Shown here in pieces: positions 1 through 8,130 of a stretch of DNA of 64,000 nucleotides (position 1 is its first letter; every line of letters begins with the position of its first letter). The stretch spans positions 310,001 to 374,000 of the forward strand of contig NZ_PHQX01000002.1 of NCBI RefSeq assembly GCF_002803515.1, written 5' to 3'. The position numbers and the translations under genes were made by a program. The notes under the pieces were generated by a model. It was given only the letters and a program-made list of their open reading frames with translations, had not been told where the DNA came from and made no database searches. Source of the stretch: Stenotrophomonas lactitubi (lineage in GTDB: Bacteria > Pseudomonadota > Gammaproteobacteria > Xanthomonadales > Xanthomonadaceae).

Positions 1-900
1 CATATCGCCGCCTTCAACCTGGAGAACTTCTTCAATGGTGACGGCCAGGGCGGCGGATTCCCGACCCTGCGCGGCGCGCGCACGCTGGACGAGCACAAGG
101 CGCAGGTCGGCAAGCTGGTCGCCACCGTCAACGCGCTGGGCGCCGACATTGCCGCACTGATGGAGCTGGAGAACGACGGCTACGGCCCGCAGTCGGCCAT
201 CGCTGAACTGGTAAACGCACTTAATGTCGGTCTCGCGGCCGACAAGCAGTGGGCGTTCGTCGATGCCGGTGAAGGCCCCGGCAGCAATCCGATCCGCGTC
301 GGCATCATCTACCGCAGGAGCGAATTCAAGCCGCTCGGCAAGCCGCTGACCAAGCTCGACGGTCCCTTCGTCGAACACAGCCGTGCACCGCTGGCGCAGG
401 CGTTCCAGGGCAAGGGCGCGCCATTCATGGTGGTCGCCAACCACTTCAAGTCCAAGGGCTGCCGCGAGGCCAGCGGCGCCGACGCCGACCGCAATGACGG
501 GCAGGGCTGCTGGAACGCCACGCGTGTGGAATCGGCCAGGCAGCTCAACACCTGGGTGCAGGCCGAAGCCGCGCGCATGAAGGTGACGGACGTGGTGCTG
601 ATGGGCGACTTCAACGCCTACGCCATGGAAGATCCGATCCGCACCCTGCACGACCTCGGCTGGCAGGATGCCTTCAAGGTAGCGAAGGTCGAACAGCCCT
701 ACAGCTACGTCTACAACGGCTATAGCGGCCGCCTCGATCACGCGCTGCTCAGCCCGACGATGGCCAAGCGCCTGCGTGGCGCTGCCGAGTGGCACAGCAA
801 CGCCGACGAGCAGGACGCCAGCGGCTACCAGGGCCGCAACGTGCAGGGCCCATGGCGCAGCTCCGACCACGACCCGCTGCTGCTGGGCTTCGACAGATAA
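1..900 (+). CDS. Endonuclease/exonuclease/phosphatase family nuclease, 5'-truncated by window edge
   Basis: The reading frame is open from the first base and ends at 898-900, so only the C-terminal ~299 residues are seen. The DNase I-like (EEP) fold is indicated by FNLENFF near the window start, the metal-binding Glu in ALMELENDG, the GDFNAY motif (from about 604) and the C-terminal SDHDPLLLGF with its catalytic His. Family members with this arrangement (ExeM/NucH type) are usually larger secreted or surface phosphodiesterases that degrade extracellular DNA, so a signal peptide and other domains probably lie upstream. Export is inferred, not seen. The gene is followed directly by a palindromic repeat that may end transcription. 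Confidence 0.85.
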   Translation, partial: HIAAFNLENFFNGDGQGGGFPTLRGARTLDEHKAQVGKLVATVNALGADIAALMELENDGYGPQSAIAELVNALNVGLAADKQWAFVDAGEGPGSNPIRVGIIYRRSEFKPLGKPLTKLDGPFVEHSRAPLAQAFQGKGAPFMVVANHFKSKGCREASGADADRNDGQGCWNATRVESARQLNTWVQAEAARMKVTDVVLMGDFNAYAMEDPIRTLHDLGWQDAFKVAKVEQPYSYVYNGYSGRLDHALLSPTMAKRLRGAAEWHSNADEQDASGYQGRNVQGPWRSSDHDPLLLGFDR

Positions 901-909
901 CCCGGCGCC

Positions 910-948
910 GGGGTCGGATCCCATTCCCACGGAATGGGCTCTGACCCC
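910..948. repeat. Intergenic palindromic repeat (GGGGTC...GACCCC type), copy 1
   Basis: A 39-base imperfect palindrome with outer arms GGGGTC(G)GA/TCTGACCCC and inner arms CCCATTCC/GGAATGGG. It lies 10 bp past the nuclease stop and 10 bp before the end of the convergent transporter gene. A second copy with the same outer arms but a different inner stem (CCCGTTGC/GCAACGGG) is at 17612-17649. Compensatory change in the inner stem suggests that the hairpin itself is conserved. It may act as a bidirectional terminator. Confidence 0.75.
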
Positions 949-957
949 AGGCATCAC

Positions 958-1815
958 TTACCCCCAGGCGATCAAACCAATCGCCAGCACCGCCAGCGCC
1001 AGGCCGGCACGGTTCCAGCGCGTGGTCGCCTCGCCGAAGGCGAACACGCCCACCAGCGCACCCAGCACCACCACGCCGATGTTCATGCCGGCGAACACGG
1101 TGGCCGGGCTTTCCGGCATCGACTGGTGCGCATGTACGTAGAACAGGATATTGCCGCCGTTGAGCAGGCCCAGCAGCGCGCCGGCACCGAGGTTGCGCCA
1201 GGCCAGACGGCTGCGCCCACTGAAATGCCGCCACAGCTGCAGCACCAGCATCAGTACGAAGGCCACGCTGAAACTGGCCAGCACCGCCGCCATCGACGGC
1301 GTGCCGGACAGCGCCACCTGCTTCAGCAGCACATCCACGACTGCAAAGCCGGCCCACACGCCCAGCAGCCAGCCCCAGCCACCGGCGGAAGCGGCCACTG
1401 CCGGGCCGCGTGGACGCAGGCTGATGGCCACCATTGCCAGCAGGCCCAGGCCCAGCCCGACCAGCTTCCACGGCGTGGCGGTCTGGCCGAAGAACAGGAA
1501 CGCCGCCGCCAGCGACAGCAGCAGCGACAACCGCTGTGCCACGTCGCTGCGGACGATGCCGGCCACCGCCACGGCACGGCCCAGCACCAGGAAGATCGAT
1601 GGCAGCACCAGCGCCAGCGCCAGCAGTGAAACCCACGGCGCATGCGGTGCGCGCAAGGCGTCCAGCGGCGGCTGCAGCACCACTGCCGTCATCGTCGCGG
1701 CGACCAGATAGTTCCAGGTCACCATCTGCGCAACATCCAGCTGGCGACGGCCAGCCAGCTTCAACAATACCGAAACCAGCACACTGCAGATCACGGCCAG
1801 GGACAGGTAGAGCAT
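958..1815 (-). CDS. EamA/DMT-family membrane transporter
   Basis: A 285-residue protein made almost wholly of hydrophobic segments, about nine to ten predicted membrane helices, with the duplicated half-structure of the drug/metabolite transporter superfamily. The first helix begins at the chosen ATG (MLYLSLAVICS). The segment GLGLGLLAMVAISL ends the first half. Members export small metabolites, but no substrate can be read from the sequence. It is divergent from the hydrolase gene that starts 44 bp away, so both probably use the same short control region. Confidence 0.8.
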   Translation of the reverse strand: MLYLSLAVICSVLVSVLLKLAGRRQLDVAQMVTWNYLVAATMTAVVLQPPLDALRAPHAPWVSLLALALVLPSIFLVLGRAVAVAGIVRSDVAQRLSLLLSLAAAFLFFGQTATPWKLVGLGLGLLAMVAISLRPRGPAVAASAGGWGWLLGVWAGFAVVDVLLKQVALSGTPSMAAVLASFSVAFVLMLVLQLWRHFSGRSRLAWRNLGAGALLGLLNGGNILFYVHAHQSMPESPATVFAGMNIGVVVLGALVGVFAFGEATTRWNRAGLALAVLAIGLIAWG

Positions 1816-1858
1816 GGGGCGGGCACAGGGCAGCGGCGGGGGACGCTATCATGGTGCC

Positions 1859-2530
1859 ATGCACAAGCCCTCGTTCCCCGTCGCCCCCGGCGAAACCGCC
1901 TGCATCTCACTGGAAGGCCCGGTTGGCCCGCTGGAAGTGCTCGTCGACCTGCCCAAGGCCGATGTGCCGGTGCAGCCGATCGTGGCCGTCATCTGCCATC
2001 CGCTGTCCACCGAAGGCGGCACCCTGCACAACAAGGTGGTCACCATGACCGCCACCACCCTGCGCGAGCTGGGCATCGCCACGGTGCGCTTCAACTTCCG
2101 CAGCGTCGGTGGTTCTGCCGGTGAATTCGATCATGGCGTGGGCGAGCAGGAGGACCTGAAGGCCGTCACCGCCTGGGTCCGCCAGCAGCGCCCGGACGAC
2201 CGCCTGTGGCTGGCCGGCTTCAGCTTCGGCGCGTTCGTTTCGCTGAAGGCCGCTGCCGAACTGCAGCCCGAAGCGCTGATCTCGATCGCGCCGCCGGCGG
2301 GCCGTTGGGACTTCGGCGGCATCACACCGCCGGCGCGCTGGCTGGTGATCCAGGGCGAGCAGGATGAAATCGTCGACCCGCAGGCCGTCTACCAGTGGCT
2401 GGACACCCTCGATGCGCCGCATGAGCTGGTGCGCATGCCGGACACCAGCCACTTCTTCCACCGCAAGCTGATCGACCTGCGCGGCGCGCTCACCCACGGC
2501 GTCAAGCATTGGCTGGGCACGGCGGCATGA
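1859..2530 (+). CDS. Alpha/beta hydrolase (serine hydrolase)
   Basis: A 223-residue alpha/beta hydrolase. The nucleophile elbow is GFSFG (Ser122), the likely acid is Asp169 or Asp173 in GEQDEIVD, and the likely base is His198 in SHFFH. CHPLSTEGG near residue 47 resembles the oxyanion-loop region of small dienelactone-hydrolase-like proteins. The ATG at 1859 was chosen; an in-frame ATG at 1814 would extend the protein back across the divergent transporter start. The stop overlaps the zapE start (ATGA at 2527-2530), so the two genes are translationally coupled. The substrate is unknown. Confidence 0.85.
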   Translation: MHKPSFPVAPGETACISLEGPVGPLEVLVDLPKADVPVQPIVAVICHPLSTEGGTLHNKVVTMTATTLRELGIATVRFNFRSVGGSAGEFDHGVGEQEDLKAVTAWVRQQRPDDRLWLAGFSFGAFVSLKAAAELQPEALISIAPPAGRWDFGGITPPARWLVIQGEQDEIVDPQAVYQWLDTLDAPHELVRMPDTSHFFHRKLIDLRGALTHGVKHWLGTAA

Positions 2531-3627
2531 GCGAGGTGGAACTGACCCCGACGCAGCGCTACGCGGCCGGGGTGGAACGCGGCGATTGGCAGAACGACCC
2601 GGCCCAGCATGCGGCCCTGGCCGAGCTGGACCGGATCCACCTGGCCCTGGTGGACAGCGCCGAGGATGGCTGGCTGGACCGCCTGTCCTCGTTCTGGAAG
2701 AAACCCGAGCCGGTCAAGGGCCTGTACTTCTGGGGCGGCGTCGGCCGCGGCAAGACCTTCCTGGTCGACCTGTTCTACGACGGCCTGCCGATCAAGCAGA
2801 AGTACCGCACCCACTTCCATCGCTTCATGCGCAGCGTCCACGAGCGCCTGCGCGAGCACCAGGGCCAGAGCGACCCGCTGGCGAAGATCGCCCAGGAATG
2901 GCGCAGCAACCTGCGCGTGCTGGTACTGGACGAATTCTTCGTCACCGACATCGGTGATGCCATGCTGCTGGCGCGTCTGCTGGAGCGGATGTTCGCCGAG
3001 GGCGTGACCTTGGTCACCACCTCCAACACGGCGGTTGAAAACCTGTACCTCAACGGCCTGCAGCGCGAGAGCTTCATGCCGGCCATCGGCCTGCTGCAGC
3101 GCTACTGCGTGGAGCTGTACGCCGAGGGCACCGAGGACTACCGCATGCGCGCGCTGACCCGTTCGCCGGTGTACCGCGCGCCGCTGGCCGCTGACAGCGA
3201 CAGCTGGCTGGCCACGCGCTGGGGCGAACTGAGTGGTGGCCAACCGGCGAAGGCCGGCAACATCGAGATCGAGAGTCGCAAGATCCCGGTGCGCGCGCGT
3301 GGCAAGAGCATTGCCTGGTTCGACTTTGCCGCCCTGTGTGAAGGCCCGCGTGGGCCGTCGGATTACATCGAGATCGCGCACGAGTTCAACACCGTGCTGC
3401 TGGGGGGCATTCCGGCCTTCGATCGCCTGAACGAGGATGCCGCGCGCCGCTTCGTCAACCTGATCGACGAACTGTACGACCGCCACGTCAACCTGGTCTG
3501 CACCGCCAGTACCTCGCCGGTCGAGCTGTACACCGGTACCCGCCTGCAGGGCGCGTTCGAGCGTACGGCCTCGCGCCTGATCGAAATGCAGAGCGCCGAG
3601 TACCTGGGTACCCCGCACCGGGCATGA
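2527..3627 (+). CDS. zapE: Cell division protein ZapE (AFG1-family ATPase)
   Basis: A 366-residue P-loop ATPase. Walker A is GGVGRGKT (residues 70-77), Walker B is VLVLDEFF (131-138), and the sensor region TTSNTAVENLYLNGLQRESF is typical of the ZapE/AFG1 family. In Escherichia coli ZapE associates with the Z-ring and affects constriction under stress; that role is transferred from the family. The start is the ATG in the ATGA overlap with the preceding hydrolase gene, and an upstream in-frame ATG at 2509 is less likely. The gene is followed by a head-to-head pair of GTAG palindromes that may form its terminator. Confidence 0.92.
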   Translation: MSEVELTPTQRYAAGVERGDWQNDPAQHAALAELDRIHLALVDSAEDGWLDRLSSFWKKPEPVKGLYFWGGVGRGKTFLVDLFYDGLPIKQKYRTHFHRFMRSVHERLREHQGQSDPLAKIAQEWRSNLRVLVLDEFFVTDIGDAMLLARLLERMFAEGVTLVTTSNTAVENLYLNGLQRESFMPAIGLLQRYCVELYAEGTEDYRMRALTRSPVYRAPLAADSDSWLATRWGELSGGQPAKAGNIEIESRKIPVRARGKSIAWFDFAALCEGPRGPSDYIEIAHEFNTVLLGGIPAFDRLNEDAARRFVNLIDELYDRHVNLVCTASTSPVELYTGTRLQGAFERTASRLIEMQSAEYLGTPHRA

Positions 3628-3630
3628 GGG

Positions 3631-3704
3631 GTAGTGCCGGCCGCTGGCCGGCATCTGCACGATGCCTCCGGGCCCTTGGGCTGCCGGCCAGCGGCCGGCA
3701 CTAC
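3631..3704. repeat. Inverted pair of SMAG/GTAG palindromes
   Basis: One element at 3631-3653 begins with GTAG and contains the CCGGCC-GCT-GGCCGG hairpin. Its inverted partner at 3682-3704 ends with CTAC. The pair could fold into two small hairpins or one long one. Such GTAG elements are the abundant REP family of S. maltophilia. Position immediately after zapE suggests a role in transcript end formation or mRNA stability. Confidence 0.9.
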
Positions 3705-3952
3705 CCGGTGCTGCCCGTCCACCGGCTGCCCACTGGCTGCCCACCACCTATCCACAGACTTGTCCCTCGCCTGCATGGCCCTGTCATGTGAAGCTGTCAT
3801 TGTTCCGCTGGTGGGGCGCTGATTACCGCCACCACGACGCTTTTCGGGCTTGACTGCGCAGCCCGATCCAGCAGGTCCAAAGCGTCCAAACCGGGCGCCG
3901 ATGGCACGATCCTTGCGGCGCAAGGGATTGCCGAATTTCACTACATTTGGCG

Positions 3953-3981
3953 TTGACGGACCTCACTACCCCCACTATCTT
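3953..3981 (+). promoter_or_regulatory. Sigma70-type promoter of nrdA with palindromic -10 region
   Basis: TTGACG (3953-3958), a 17-bp spacer and TATCTT (3976-3981). The -10 hexamer lies inside a palindrome-like CCAC-TATCTT-GTGG (3972-3985), a good place for a repressor. The motif is not a standard NrdR box because the half-sites are 2 bp too close. The same two hexamers with the same spacing occur at the tail operon promoter (32049-32077). The rest of 3705-3952 shows no gene. Confidence 0.65.
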
Positions 3982-3987
3982 GTGGCT

Positions 3988-4213
3988 GTCGGTTGTGGGG
4001 ACCCCAAGCCGCCGGGTCCATGGAAGGGATCGCCGGAGCCTCCGGTGATACGCCCTCCATGCCCGCAGCGGCACCGGTCAGCACTGCCAGCAGCAGCCAC
4101 AGGCGCAGGTCTCAATTCCTGCGACACCGGTCTGCCACCCTGGGGTGTCACGTCCCGGGCCGCGTCATCCGATGCACCGAGCCACCATCCATCACGCCAA
4201 GAGGACACACGCC
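3988..4213 (+). promoter_or_regulatory. Long G+C-rich 5' leader of nrdA
   Basis: If transcription starts near 3988, the mRNA has a leader of about 225 nt. It contains stem-forming segments such as GGGGACCCC (3997-4005). I do not recognise a known riboswitch in it. The leader ends with AAGAGG (4199-4204) as the likely ribosome binding site. A regulatory role is inferred only from length and structure. Confidence 0.35.
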
Positions 4214-6625
4214 GTGACCACCGAGACCAGCGCCACCATCGAGAAGGAAAGCGAATTCCTGTTGACGTCGCCGCCGACGTCCAACGCGATGAGTGTGACC
4301 AAGCGCAATGGCACGACCGAACTGGTGGATCTGAACAAGATCGTCCGCGCGGTGCAGCGTTCCTCTGAAGGCCTGCACGCCGTCGATCCGATGCGCGTGG
4401 CCACCCGCACCATTTCCGGCCTGTACAACGGCGCCACCACCCAGGAGCTGGACGAACTGTCCATCCGCACCGCGGCGCTGCTGATCGGCGAAGAACCCGA
4501 GTACGGCCGCCTGGCCGCGCGCCTGCTGGCCAACTTCATCGCCAAGGAAGTGTCCAACCAGGAAATCCACGCGTTCTCGCAGTCGGTGGGTCGTGGCCAC
4601 GAAGTGGGCCTGATCAACGACCGCCTGCTGAACTTCGTGCAGACCAACGCACGCAAGCTCAACGATGCCATCGACATCTCGCTGGACCTGAACTTCGATT
4701 ACTTCGGCCTGCGTACCCTGTACGACCGCTACCTGCTGCGCCATCCGCACACCCGCAAGGTGATCGAGACCCCGCAGCAGTTCTTCCTGCGCATCGCCAG
4801 CGCGCTGAGCGAAGACGTGCCGGAAACCCTGGCGCTGTACAAGCGCATGGGCAACCTGGACTACCTGCCGTCCAGCCCGACGCTGTTCAACTCCGGCACC
4901 ACCCACGAGCAGCTGTCCTCGTGCTTCCTGCTGGACTCGCCGCAGGATTCGCTGGAATCGATCTATTCCAAGTACGGCGACATCGCCCAGCTGTCCAAGT
5001 TCTCCGGCGGCATCGGCGTCAGCTACACCCGCGTGCGTTCGCGTGGCTCGCTGATCAAGTCGACCAACGGCCATTCCAATGGCATCGTGCCGTGGCTGAA
5101 GACCATGGATTCGTCGGTGGCTGCGGTGAACCAGGGCGGCAAGCGCAAGGGCGCGGCCTGTGTGTACCTGGAAACCTGGCACGCCGACATCGAGGACTTC
5201 CTCGAGCTGCGTGACAACACCGGCGACGAATCGCGCCGTGCGCACAACCTGAACCTGGCCAACTGGATCCCGGACCTGTTCATGAAGCGTGTCGAATCGG
5301 ATCAGGAATGGTCGCTGTTCGATCCGCGCGTGGTGCCCGAGTTCACCGACCTGTTCGGCGAAGCCTTCGAGGCTGCCTACCTGCAGGCCGAAGCACAGGG
5401 CAAGGCCAACCGCACCATCTCCGCACGCAAGCTGTACTCGCGGATGATGCGCACCCTGGCCGAGACCGGCAACGGCTGGATGACCTTCAAGGACAAGTGC
5501 AACCGCGCCAGCAACCAGACCCTGCGCGCTGGCAACGTGATCCACCTGTCCAACCTGTGCACCGAAATCCTGGAAGTCACCTCGGCTGAAGAGACCGCGG
5601 TGTGCAACCTGGGTTCGATCAACCTGGGCAATCACTTCGACGGCAACGGCGAGTTCGATTTCGACAAGCTGGCCGACACCGTGCGCCTGGCCGTGCGCCA
5701 GCTGGACCGCGTGATCGACCTGAACTTCTACCCGATCGAATCGGCACGTCGCGGCAACCTGCGCTGGCGTCCGGTCGGCCTGGGCTGCATGGGCCTGCAG
5801 GACGTGTTCTTCCGCAAGCGCCTGCCGTTCGATGGCGCCGAAGCCCGCGCGCTGTCGAAGAAGATTGCCGAGACCATCTACTTCCACGCGCTGGAAACCT
5901 CGGTGGAACTGGCCCAGGAACGTGGCAAGCATCCGTCCTTCGCCGACACCCGTGCGGCCAGCGGCGAGCTGCAGTTCGATGCCTGGAACGTGGTGCCGGA
6001 AGATGCCGCACGCTGGGATGCCCTGCGTGAGCGCATCAAGGAACACGGCCTGCGCAACTCGCTGATGATCGCGATTGCCCCGACCGCGACCATCGCGTCC
6101 ATCGCCGGCTGCTACGAGTGTGTGGAACCGCAGGTGTCCAACCTGTTCAAGCGCGAGACCCTGTCCGGTGACTTCCTGCAGGTGAACCGCTACCTGGTGA
6201 ACGAGCTGAAGAAGCTGGGCCACTGGACCCCGGAAATGCGCGATGCGATCAAGCTGGCCGACGGCTCGATCCAGGCCATCACCCAGATCCCCGAAACGCT
6301 GCGCCACGTCTATCGCACCGCGTGGGAGCTGCCGATGCGTTCGCTGATCGACATGGCCGCCGACCGTGGCGCCTTCATCGACCAGTCCGCCTCGCTCAAC
6401 CTGTTCATGGAAAGCCCGAGCATCGGCGCGATGTCGTCCATGTACATGTACGCCTGGAAGCAGGGCATCAAGACCACCTACTACCTGCGTTCGCGTCCGG
6501 CCACCAAGATCGCCAAGACCACGGTCAGCCACGTGGCCAGCGTTGCACCGGAAAAGGTGTTCAGCCCGGAAGAGGCCATCGCCTGCTCGCTGGAGAACCC
6601 GGAAGCCTGCGAGGCCTGCCAGTAA
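4214..6625 (+). CDS. nrdA: Class Ia ribonucleoside-diphosphate reductase, alpha subunit
   Basis: The catalytic subunit reduces ribonucleoside diphosphates to deoxyribonucleotides together with NrdB. An ATP-cone (about residues 26-115, starting MSVTKRNG) is followed by the ten-stranded barrel. Active-site residues are recognisable: Cys237 in SSCFLL, the radical Cys449 and Glu451 in NLCTE, and Cys464 in AVCNLGS. The C-terminal CEACQ carries the redox-shuttle cysteines 799 and 802. GTG at 4214 is preferred as start because AAGAGG lies 9 nt upstream; ATG codons further up would add about 23 residues without a ribosome site. At 803 residues it is slightly longer than E. coli NrdA (761) because of a polar N-terminal extension. 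Confidence 0.95.
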   Translation: MTTETSATIEKESEFLLTSPPTSNAMSVTKRNGTTELVDLNKIVRAVQRSSEGLHAVDPMRVATRTISGLYNGATTQELDELSIRTAALLIGEEPEYGRLAARLLANFIAKEVSNQEIHAFSQSVGRGHEVGLINDRLLNFVQTNARKLNDAIDISLDLNFDYFGLRTLYDRYLLRHPHTRKVIETPQQFFLRIASALSEDVPETLALYKRMGNLDYLPSSPTLFNSGTTHEQLSSCFLLDSPQDSLESIYSKYGDIAQLSKFSGGIGVSYTRVRSRGSLIKSTNGHSNGIVPWLKTMDSSVAAVNQGGKRKGAACVYLETWHADIEDFLELRDNTGDESRRAHNLNLANWIPDLFMKRVESDQEWSLFDPRVVPEFTDLFGEAFEAAYLQAEAQGKANRTISARKLYSRMMRTLAETGNGWMTFKDKCNRASNQTLRAGNVIHLSNLCTEILEVTSAEETAVCNLGSINLGNHFDGNGEFDFDKLADTVRLAVRQLDRVIDLNFYPIESARRGNLRWRPVGLGCMGLQDVFFRKRLPFDGAEARALSKKIAETIYFHALETSVELAQERGKHPSFADTRAASGELQFDAWNVVPEDAARWDALRERIKEHGLRNSLMIAIAPTATIASIAGCYECVEPQVSNLFKRETLSGDFLQVNRYLVNELKKLGHWTPEMRDAIKLADGSIQAITQIPETLRHVYRTAWELPMRSLIDMAADRGAFIDQSASLNLFMESPSIGAMSSMYMYAWKQGIKTTYYLRSRPATKIAKTTVSHVASVAPEKVFSPEEAIACSLENPEACEACQ

Positions 6626-6633
6626 GACGCGCC

Positions 6634-6653
6634 GTGCCGGCGATCGCCGGCAC
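6634..6653. repeat. Perfect 20-bp palindrome after nrdA
   Basis: GTGCCGGCGATCGCCGGCAC, a perfect palindrome 8 bp past the nrdA stop. It resembles a GTAG element that has lost its head. It is the first of three hairpins between nrdA and nrdB and may shape relative mRNA levels of the two subunits. Confidence 0.7.
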
Positions 6654-6662
6654 CTCATACCT

Positions 6663-6685
6663 GTAGAGCCGAGCCATGCTCGGCT
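6663..6685 (+). repeat. SMAG/GTAG palindrome
   Basis: A GTAG head followed by the hairpin AGCCGAGC-CAT-GCTCGGCT. It is the second palindrome in the nrdA-nrdB spacer and belongs to a different arm-sequence subfamily from the copy next to zapE. Confidence 0.85.
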
Positions 6686-6702
6686 GCAGAGAGACACCCA
6701 CG

Positions 6703-6724
6703 GTAGCGCCGGGCCATGCCCGGC
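6703..6724 (+). repeat. SMAG/GTAG palindrome
   Basis: A GTAG head followed by GCCGGGC-CAT-GCCCGGC. It is the third palindrome in the nrdA-nrdB spacer, 29 bp before the nrdB start. An almost identical copy follows nrdB at 7838-7859. Confidence 0.85.
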
Positions 6725-6753
6725 CGCTCACCCAGGAATTCAAGGAAACACCC

Positions 6754-7773
6754 ATGGCCGACAAGCCCAAGCAGATGCTGCTCGATCCCGGTTTTGAACT
6801 GACCCTGCGCCCGATGCGCTACCCGCAGTTCTATGACATGTACCGGAATGCGATCAAGAACACCTGGACGGTGGAAGAGATCAACTTCCAGATCGACATC
6901 AGCGACCTGCACAGCAAGATGTCGCCGGGCGAGCGTCACCTGATCCACCGTCTGGTCGCGTTCTTCGCCACCGGCGATTCGATCGTGTCCAACAACCTGG
7001 TGCTGAACCTGTACCAGCACTTGAACGCGCCCGAAGCGCGCATGTACCTGTCGCGCCAGCTGTACGAAGAAGCGCTGCACGTGCAGTTCTACCTGACCCT
7101 GCTGGACAACTACCTGCCGGATCCGGACGAGCGCGTCAAAGCCTTCGCCGCAGTTGAGAACATCGACTCGATCAAGAAGAAGGCGGATTTCTGCTTCAAA
7201 TGGATCGACTCGATCCAGGACCTGAAGCGCATCGAGACCCGCGAAGAGCGCCGCCAGTTCCTGCTCAACCAGATCTGTTTCGCTGCGTGCATCGAAGGCC
7301 TGTTCTTCTTCGCCGCGTTCGCCTACGTGTACTACTTCCGTTCGCGCGGCCTGCTCAACGGCCTGGCCTCGGGCACCAACTGGGTGTTCCGCGACGAAAG
7401 CGCGCACATGGAATTCGCCTTCGAGTGCGTGGACGTGATCCGCGAGGAAGAGCCGGATCTGTTCGACGACAAGATGAAGCAGGATGTCTACGACATGCTG
7501 GCCGAAGCCATCGAGTGTGAAGTGCAGTTTGCCGAGGACGTGCTGTCCGGTGGCGTGGCGGGCATTTCCACCCGTGACATGCGCCAGTACCTGCAGCACT
7601 GCGCCGACAACCATTTCCATCGCCTGGGCATGGAGCGCAAGTACAACGTGCGCAACCCGCTGAGCTTCATGGAACTGCAGGACGTGCAGGAACTGACCAA
7701 CTTCTTCGAACGCCGCGCCTCGGCCTACCAGGTGGGCGTGAAGGGCGAAGTCGCCTTCGACATGAACTTCTGA
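6754..7773 (+). CDS. nrdB: Class Ia ribonucleoside-diphosphate reductase, beta subunit
   Basis: A 339-residue diiron protein that generates the tyrosyl radical for NrdA. The ligand and radical motif YEEALHVQFY gives Glu106, His109 and the radical Tyr113, matching the E115/H118/Y122 pattern of E. coli. The second ligand pair is Glu215/His218 in DESAHME, and IEGLFFFAAF holds another Glu ligand. The ATG at 6754 has AAGGAA (6742-6747) upstream. The retained tyrosine argues for class Ia rather than Ic. It is in operon order after nrdA, separated by palindromes, and ends at a strong intrinsic terminator. Confidence 0.95.
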   Translation: MADKPKQMLLDPGFELTLRPMRYPQFYDMYRNAIKNTWTVEEINFQIDISDLHSKMSPGERHLIHRLVAFFATGDSIVSNNLVLNLYQHLNAPEARMYLSRQLYEEALHVQFYLTLLDNYLPDPDERVKAFAAVENIDSIKKKADFCFKWIDSIQDLKRIETREERRQFLLNQICFAACIEGLFFFAAFAYVYYFRSRGLLNGLASGTNWVFRDESAHMEFAFECVDVIREEEPDLFDDKMKQDVYDMLAEAIECEVQFAEDVLSGGVAGISTRDMRQYLQHCADNHFHRLGMERKYNVRNPLSFMELQDVQELTNFFERRASAYQVGVKGEVAFDMNF

Positions 7774-7801
7774 TCGAACCGGTCAGGTCTGTCGCAACGA
7801 G

Positions 7802-7827
7802 AAACCCCGGCCAACGCCGGGGTTTTT
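7802..7827 (+). terminator. Rho-independent terminator of the nrdAB operon
   Basis: Stem AAACCCCGG(C)/(G)CCGGGGTTT around a short CAAC-type loop, with a run of five T. It lies 28 bp after the nrdB stop. Confidence 0.9.
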
Positions 7828-7837
7828 CGTTTTTGCG

Positions 7838-7859
7838 GTAGCGCCGGGCCATGCCCGGC
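7838..7859 (+). repeat. SMAG/GTAG palindrome
   Basis: A GTAG head and GCCGGGC-CAT-GCCCGGC hairpin, the same subtype as 6703-6724, immediately downstream of the nrdB terminator. Confidence 0.85.
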
Positions 7860-7881
7860 GAGCGCGCAGCGCGGAAGGTTT

Positions 7882-7924
7882 TCAGGGTGCCGTGCGCACC
7901 GCCAACCCGGCCAGCACCGGGCCC
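7882..7924 (-). pseudogene. 3' stub of a LysE/RhtB-family gene
   Basis: Reading the minus strand gives GPVLAGLAVRTAP followed by TGA. This matches the C-terminus of the intact LysE-family gene 2 kb away (GMVLAGLAVRMAVDGRR). At DNA level 7891-7924 matches 9951-9984 at 30 of 34 positions, including an exact 18-base core. Similarity stops abruptly at 7924, the edge of a lower-G+C block. The stub looks like the remnant of the ancestral gene end next to nrdB after insertion of the effector/immunity pair. No gene is seen between 7925 and 8130. Confidence 0.65.
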
Positions 7925-8130
7925 GGATGTCGGTCATCCATCTCCGAGCCGTCGCCACCGGGCGCGTGGATGATGGATTCACATACCGCTTTCGCCAGCG
8001 GTGAAGACCGTGGATCGATTTACCGAGCCGACTTGCCACATCGGCGACTGAGTGCCCACGGCCAGTGACCTGCTTGACTCCGACGTCGTGCTAGATTCGC
8101 GAAAATGGGACTCCCGCGAGAGGTACTTTC

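Noticed and set aside
3937..3986. Tandem NrdR boxes before nrdA
   Set aside because: Two CACTA-type motifs occur, but their half-site spacing is short by 2 bp and the box-to-box distance is 34 bp rather than 31-32.
4148..6697. An 849-codon open frame antisense to nrdA
   Set aside because: It mirrors nrdA codon usage (high G+C third positions leave the opposite strand open), has no family motif, and nrdA is certain. Similar long antisense frames over sulP and the 924-residue effector were rejected for the same reason.
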